Source of the DNA: Candidatus Methanoperedens nitratireducens
GTDB taxonomy: Archaea; Halobacteriota; Methanosarcinia; Methanosarcinales; Methanoperedenaceae
Direction: 5' to 3'
Length of the DNA stretch: 64,000 bases
Assembly: GCA_020724545.1 (NCBI GenBank)
Contig: DYGR01000005.1
Location: forward strand, 1 to 64,000
The notes beneath the pieces were generated by a model. That model saw nothing but the letters and a program-made list of their open reading frames with translations. It did not search any database and was not told the origin of the DNA. Below, piece after piece: positions 61,812-64,000 of this stretch (position 1 is its first letter; every line of letters starts with the position of its first letter). The position numbers were made by a program, and so were the translations under genes.

Positions 61812-62948
61812 ATGACACAGAATAGACCCCATGGCGGAAGATTAATAGATCGAGTTTTACCTGAACAGAAGCAGAAAAAACTCACAGAACAGGCAGGAGA
61901 GTACCAGAGTATTTCCATCTCCACAGATCTAATGAAGGATGTCGAGAACATCGCAAGCGGCCTCTTCAGCCCTCTTGAAGGTTTTAACTGCCGCGAGGAT
62001 TATGAGAGCATTCTATACAATAAACGCCTCTCAGATGGTCTTCCATGGACGATCCCGGTTGTGCTTGATGTCGAGAATAATGCTATAAAAGAAGGGGATG
62101 AGATTCTCATCAGGAACAGCGACCATATTGTGGCAGTGATGCATGTCGAAGAGAGATTCAGTTTTGATAAGAGGTCTCATGCCGAGCAGGTATTCGGGAC
62201 AAACGACGCTGCGCATCCCGGCGTTGCAAAGACATACTCAATGAAGGATACGCTGCTTGGCGGAAAGATAGACCTCATTAATGAATCAAAAACTCCTTAT
62301 TATAAGTATGCTATGAAACCAGAAGAGACAAGGAACCTGTTCAAAGAGAAAGGATGGGAAAGAATCGTCGGGTTCCAGACAAGGAATGTTGCGCACCTTG
62401 GCCATGAGTATCTGCAAAAATCCGCACTCTCAGTGGTGGACGGGCTTTTCATAAACCCTGTTATAGGCAAGAAAAAGAGGGGCGACTTCAGGGACGAGGT
62501 AATCCTTGAGAGCTACGAGGTGCTTATCGATAATTACTATCCCAGGGACAGGGTTGTGCTTGGCATCTTCCAGACCGAGATGCGCTATGCAGGCCCGAGG
62601 GAAGCGATATTCCACGCGATCGTAAGAAAGAACTATGGATGCACGCATTTCATTATTGGAAGAGACCACGCAGGTGTGGGAAATTTCTATCACCCGTTTG
62701 CTGCGCAGGAGATATTCAAGGAATTCCCTGATATAGGAATCGAGCCCATGTTCTTTATGTCGTTTTTCCACTGCAATAAGTGCGGCGGGATAACGAATGA
62801 CAAGGTATGCCCGCATAACGACAGGATCGATTTTAGCGGCACGAAGATGAGGCAGATGATCGAGAGCGGGAAGCGGCCTACAGCGGATTCGATGCGCCCT
62901 GAGGTTGCTGATGTGATACTCAAGTCAGGCAAGCCCTTTGTGGAATAG
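61812..62948 (+). CDS. sat: Sulfate adenylyltransferase (ATP sulfurylase)
   Basis: A 378-residue ATP sulfurylase of the Sat/homo-oligomeric type. The substrate motif is VGFQTRNVAHLGHEYL, where many relatives have QTRNPxHxxHE; the second motif is GRDHAGVGNFY and the third is RYAGPREAIFHA. A zinc site is in HCNKCGG. It activates sulfate with ATP to APS for the reductase encoded upstream. The pair suggests assimilation of sulfate; dissimilatory aprAB or dsrAB genes are absent here. Confidence 0.96.
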   Translation: MTQNRPHGGRLIDRVLPEQKQKKLTEQAGEYQSISISTDLMKDVENIASGLFSPLEGFNCREDYESILYNKRLSDGLPWTIPVVLDVENNAIKEGDEILIRNSDHIVAVMHVEERFSFDKRSHAEQVFGTNDAAHPGVAKTYSMKDTLLGGKIDLINESKTPYYKYAMKPEETRNLFKEKGWERIVGFQTRNVAHLGHEYLQKSALSVVDGLFINPVIGKKKRGDFRDEVILESYEVLIDNYYPRDRVVLGIFQTEMRYAGPREAIFHAIVRKNYGCTHFIIGRDHAGVGNFYHPFAAQEIFKEFPDIGIEPMFFMSFFHCNKCGGITNDKVCPHNDRIDFSGTKMRQMIESGKRPTADSMRPEVADVILKSGKPFVE

Positions 62949-62954
62949 GGCACT

Positions 62955-62995
62955 GGTATTAATACCCTGAATCCCCATTGTTACTTAATGGGGAT
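62955..62995. promoter_or_regulatory. Palindrome and inverted repeat between sat and the molybdopterin gene
   Basis: GGTATTAATACC (62955-62966) is a perfect 12 bp palindrome. ATCCCCATT (62971-62979) and AATGGGGAT (62987-62995) form a perfect 9 bp stem with a 7-base loop, five bases before the next ATG. No T-tract follows. They could be an operator pair or a terminator-like hairpin. Confidence 0.45.
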
Positions 62996-63000
62996 CATAT

Positions 63001-63570
63001 ATGCAGAGATTTATACAGAGGCTTCCGCCACATCAGCGTATAGCAAAGGATTTTCCTGTCCTGCATTACGGGCGGGTGCCTGAATTCGACAAGAGAACAT
63101 GGGACTTTAGAGTTGAAGGGCTGGTTGAAAAACCTATCCGGCTGACATACGATCAATTCCTGGCGCTGGATCGAACGGCAGTAATGAGCGATCTTCACTG
63201 CGTCACAGGATGGAGCAAGCTTGATCTGGGATGGGAAGGGGTGCTTTTCAGGGATCTGGCAAAGACAGTAAAACCAAAAAGCAGCGCAAAATTTGTTACA
63301 ATAGAGGCTGAGAACGAATATACCACAAGCCTGCCTCTTGCTGATCTTATGGAGCCTGATGTGATTTTTGCCTATAATCTTGATGGGAAGCCGCTTGAGC
63401 CCAAACATGGAGGGCCACTTCGCATTGTTGTTCCAAAAAAATACGGGTATAAGAGCGCAAAATGGGTAAGAGGGGTAATATTTACAGAAAAGCGGGAACC
63501 GGGCTTCTGGGAAAAGAAAGGGTACAGCTACAGTGCAGATCCGTGGAAGGAGGAGAGGTATTCGTACTGA
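63001..63570 (+). CDS. Sulfite-oxidase-like molybdopterin-binding protein
   Basis: A 189-residue protein with the oxidoreductase molybdopterin-binding domain (SUOX/YedY-type fold). The conserved Cys that would hold molybdenum is in LHCVTGWSKLDLGWEG (about residue 64). The pterin-contact segments GGPLRIVVPKKYGYKSAKWV and the SLPLADL strand are present. No signal peptide, heme or dimerisation domain is seen, so it is a minimal cytoplasmic form. It lies downstream of the sulfate-activation operon; a role in sulfite or protein-sulfoxide chemistry is possible but unproven. Confidence 0.88.
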   Translation: MQRFIQRLPPHQRIAKDFPVLHYGRVPEFDKRTWDFRVEGLVEKPIRLTYDQFLALDRTAVMSDLHCVTGWSKLDLGWEGVLFRDLAKTVKPKSSAKFVTIEAENEYTTSLPLADLMEPDVIFAYNLDGKPLEPKHGGPLRIVVPKKYGYKSAKWVRGVIFTEKREPGFWEKKGYSYSADPWKEERYSY

Positions 63571-63594
63571 CAGATCGTACTGACAGATCGTACT
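63563..63594 (+). repeat. 13-bp tandem repeat at the gene end
   Basis: CGTACTGACAGAT is repeated exactly at 63563-63575 and 63576-63588, followed by a partial third copy. It covers the stop codon of the molybdopterin gene. The rest of the gap to 63754 shows no gene. Confidence 0.8.
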
Positions 63595-63754
63595 ACCTCA
63601 CAATTCTATTGCTGGGCATCCACGTCGAAGCATGAGGGTTTGTATCGTATGTTCGTTGTTCTGGCTTAGCAATGAAATTAAGGGGGGCACGGAGCAGGCA
63701 CATGGAGTTCATCGCAAAATTATAAGTATCAACAGACCCATTAACTCTTAGTAC

Positions 63755-64000
63755 ATGACTCAAAAACCAAAAAAGCATGGAAAATCGGTATTCTTAGGAC
63801 GAGGTATCGGTACTAATATAGGTACATCTATAGGGGCACTCAAGGAACATATAGCTGCGCCAATTAGAACAGATAGTAAACCTATACACAAAGCAGGTAT
63901 TCCAGTACATATTTTAACTAAAGAAGACATCAAGAAAGAGATAGCTGAAGGTGAAAAAAGATTCGATATGCCTGTGGATGATTTTTATAAAGCGTGGCAA
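63755..64000 (+). CDS. Hypothetical protein, 3' end beyond the window
   Basis: An open frame of 82 codons from ATG 63755 runs off the window. The N-terminal part is basic with a Gly-rich stretch (FLGRGIGTNIGTSIGALKEH). The later part ends in an acidic/helical EDIKKEIAEGEKRFDM stretch like those seen in short antitoxin-like or transposon-adjacent proteins. No ribosome-binding site is evident. Function is not known. Confidence 0.5.
   Translation, partial: MTQKPKKHGKSVFLGRGIGTNIGTSIGALKEHIAAPIRTDSKPIHKAGIPVHILTKEDIKKEIAEGEKRFDMPVDDFYKAWQ

Overview
This 64 kb window is archaeal. It carries a TATA-binding protein, a group II chaperonin (thermosome), an archaeal HMG-CoA synthase/thiolase/DUF35 operon for isoprenoid lipids, a formaldehyde-activating enzyme (Fae), PEF-CTERM and PGF-CTERM surface-sorting tails, EndoQ, and A/T-rich TATA-type promoters. 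The mix of Fae, many NosD/SBBP/COG1361 surface proteins and IS4 transposons points to a euryarchaeon of the Methanosarcinales or their ANME-2 relatives (for example Methanoperedens-like). That placement is inference from gene content; no rRNA is present to test it.

Layout. 1-6.3 kb: the end of a dienelactone-hydrolase-like gene, a MacB-type ABC exporter with a COG1361 surface protein embedded in it, a membrane-anchored Lon-like protease, a secreted protein and a membrane-bound winged-helix regulator, then tRNA-Pro(GGG). 6.5-18.5 kb: conserved housekeeping genes, namely a COG1709 regulator with the mevalonate-entry operon, an SsuA-like protein with WrbA, UppP, Fae, HisF, TBP, thermosome, AMMECR1 and EndoQ. 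18.6-22.1 kb: two secreted or anchored proteins (DUF5667 and a 14-repeat LVIVD propeller).

22.1-35.8 kb is the most interesting block. It encodes a flippase, two ATP-grasp ligases, two FemAB-like transferases, a polysaccharide deacetylase, a PaaK/CapK adenylate-forming enzyme and a DUF354 glycosyltransferase, all in one direction. Divergent from these are a PEF-CTERM protein, a small zinc-finger protein, a GlcNAc-1-P-transferase-like enzyme, a hexapeptide acyltransferase and a DegT aminotransferase. It looks like an archaeal counterpart of bacterial exosortase-linked exopolysaccharide clusters, here next to a PEF-CTERM substrate.

35.8-44.6 kb is an accessory island: four toxin-antitoxin pairs, orphan or decayed toxin-antitoxin parts, an acylphosphatase-coiled-coil protein, an IS4 element that truncates a CPBP protease gene, and a mosaic of dispersed intergenic repeats in nearly every gap. 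44.6-57.3 kb is a surface-protein region: a second MacB-type exporter with a PGF-CTERM protein, a winged-helix regulator, and duplicated NosD-type beta-helix/SBBP proteins, one of them split by a frameshift.

57.3-64 kb returns to metabolism: a V4R protein, Amt-GlnK ammonium uptake, a KBL/BioF-type aminotransferase, an APS reductase-ATP sulfurylase operon for assimilatory sulfate use, a sulfite-oxidase-like molybdopterin protein, and a gene that runs off the window end.
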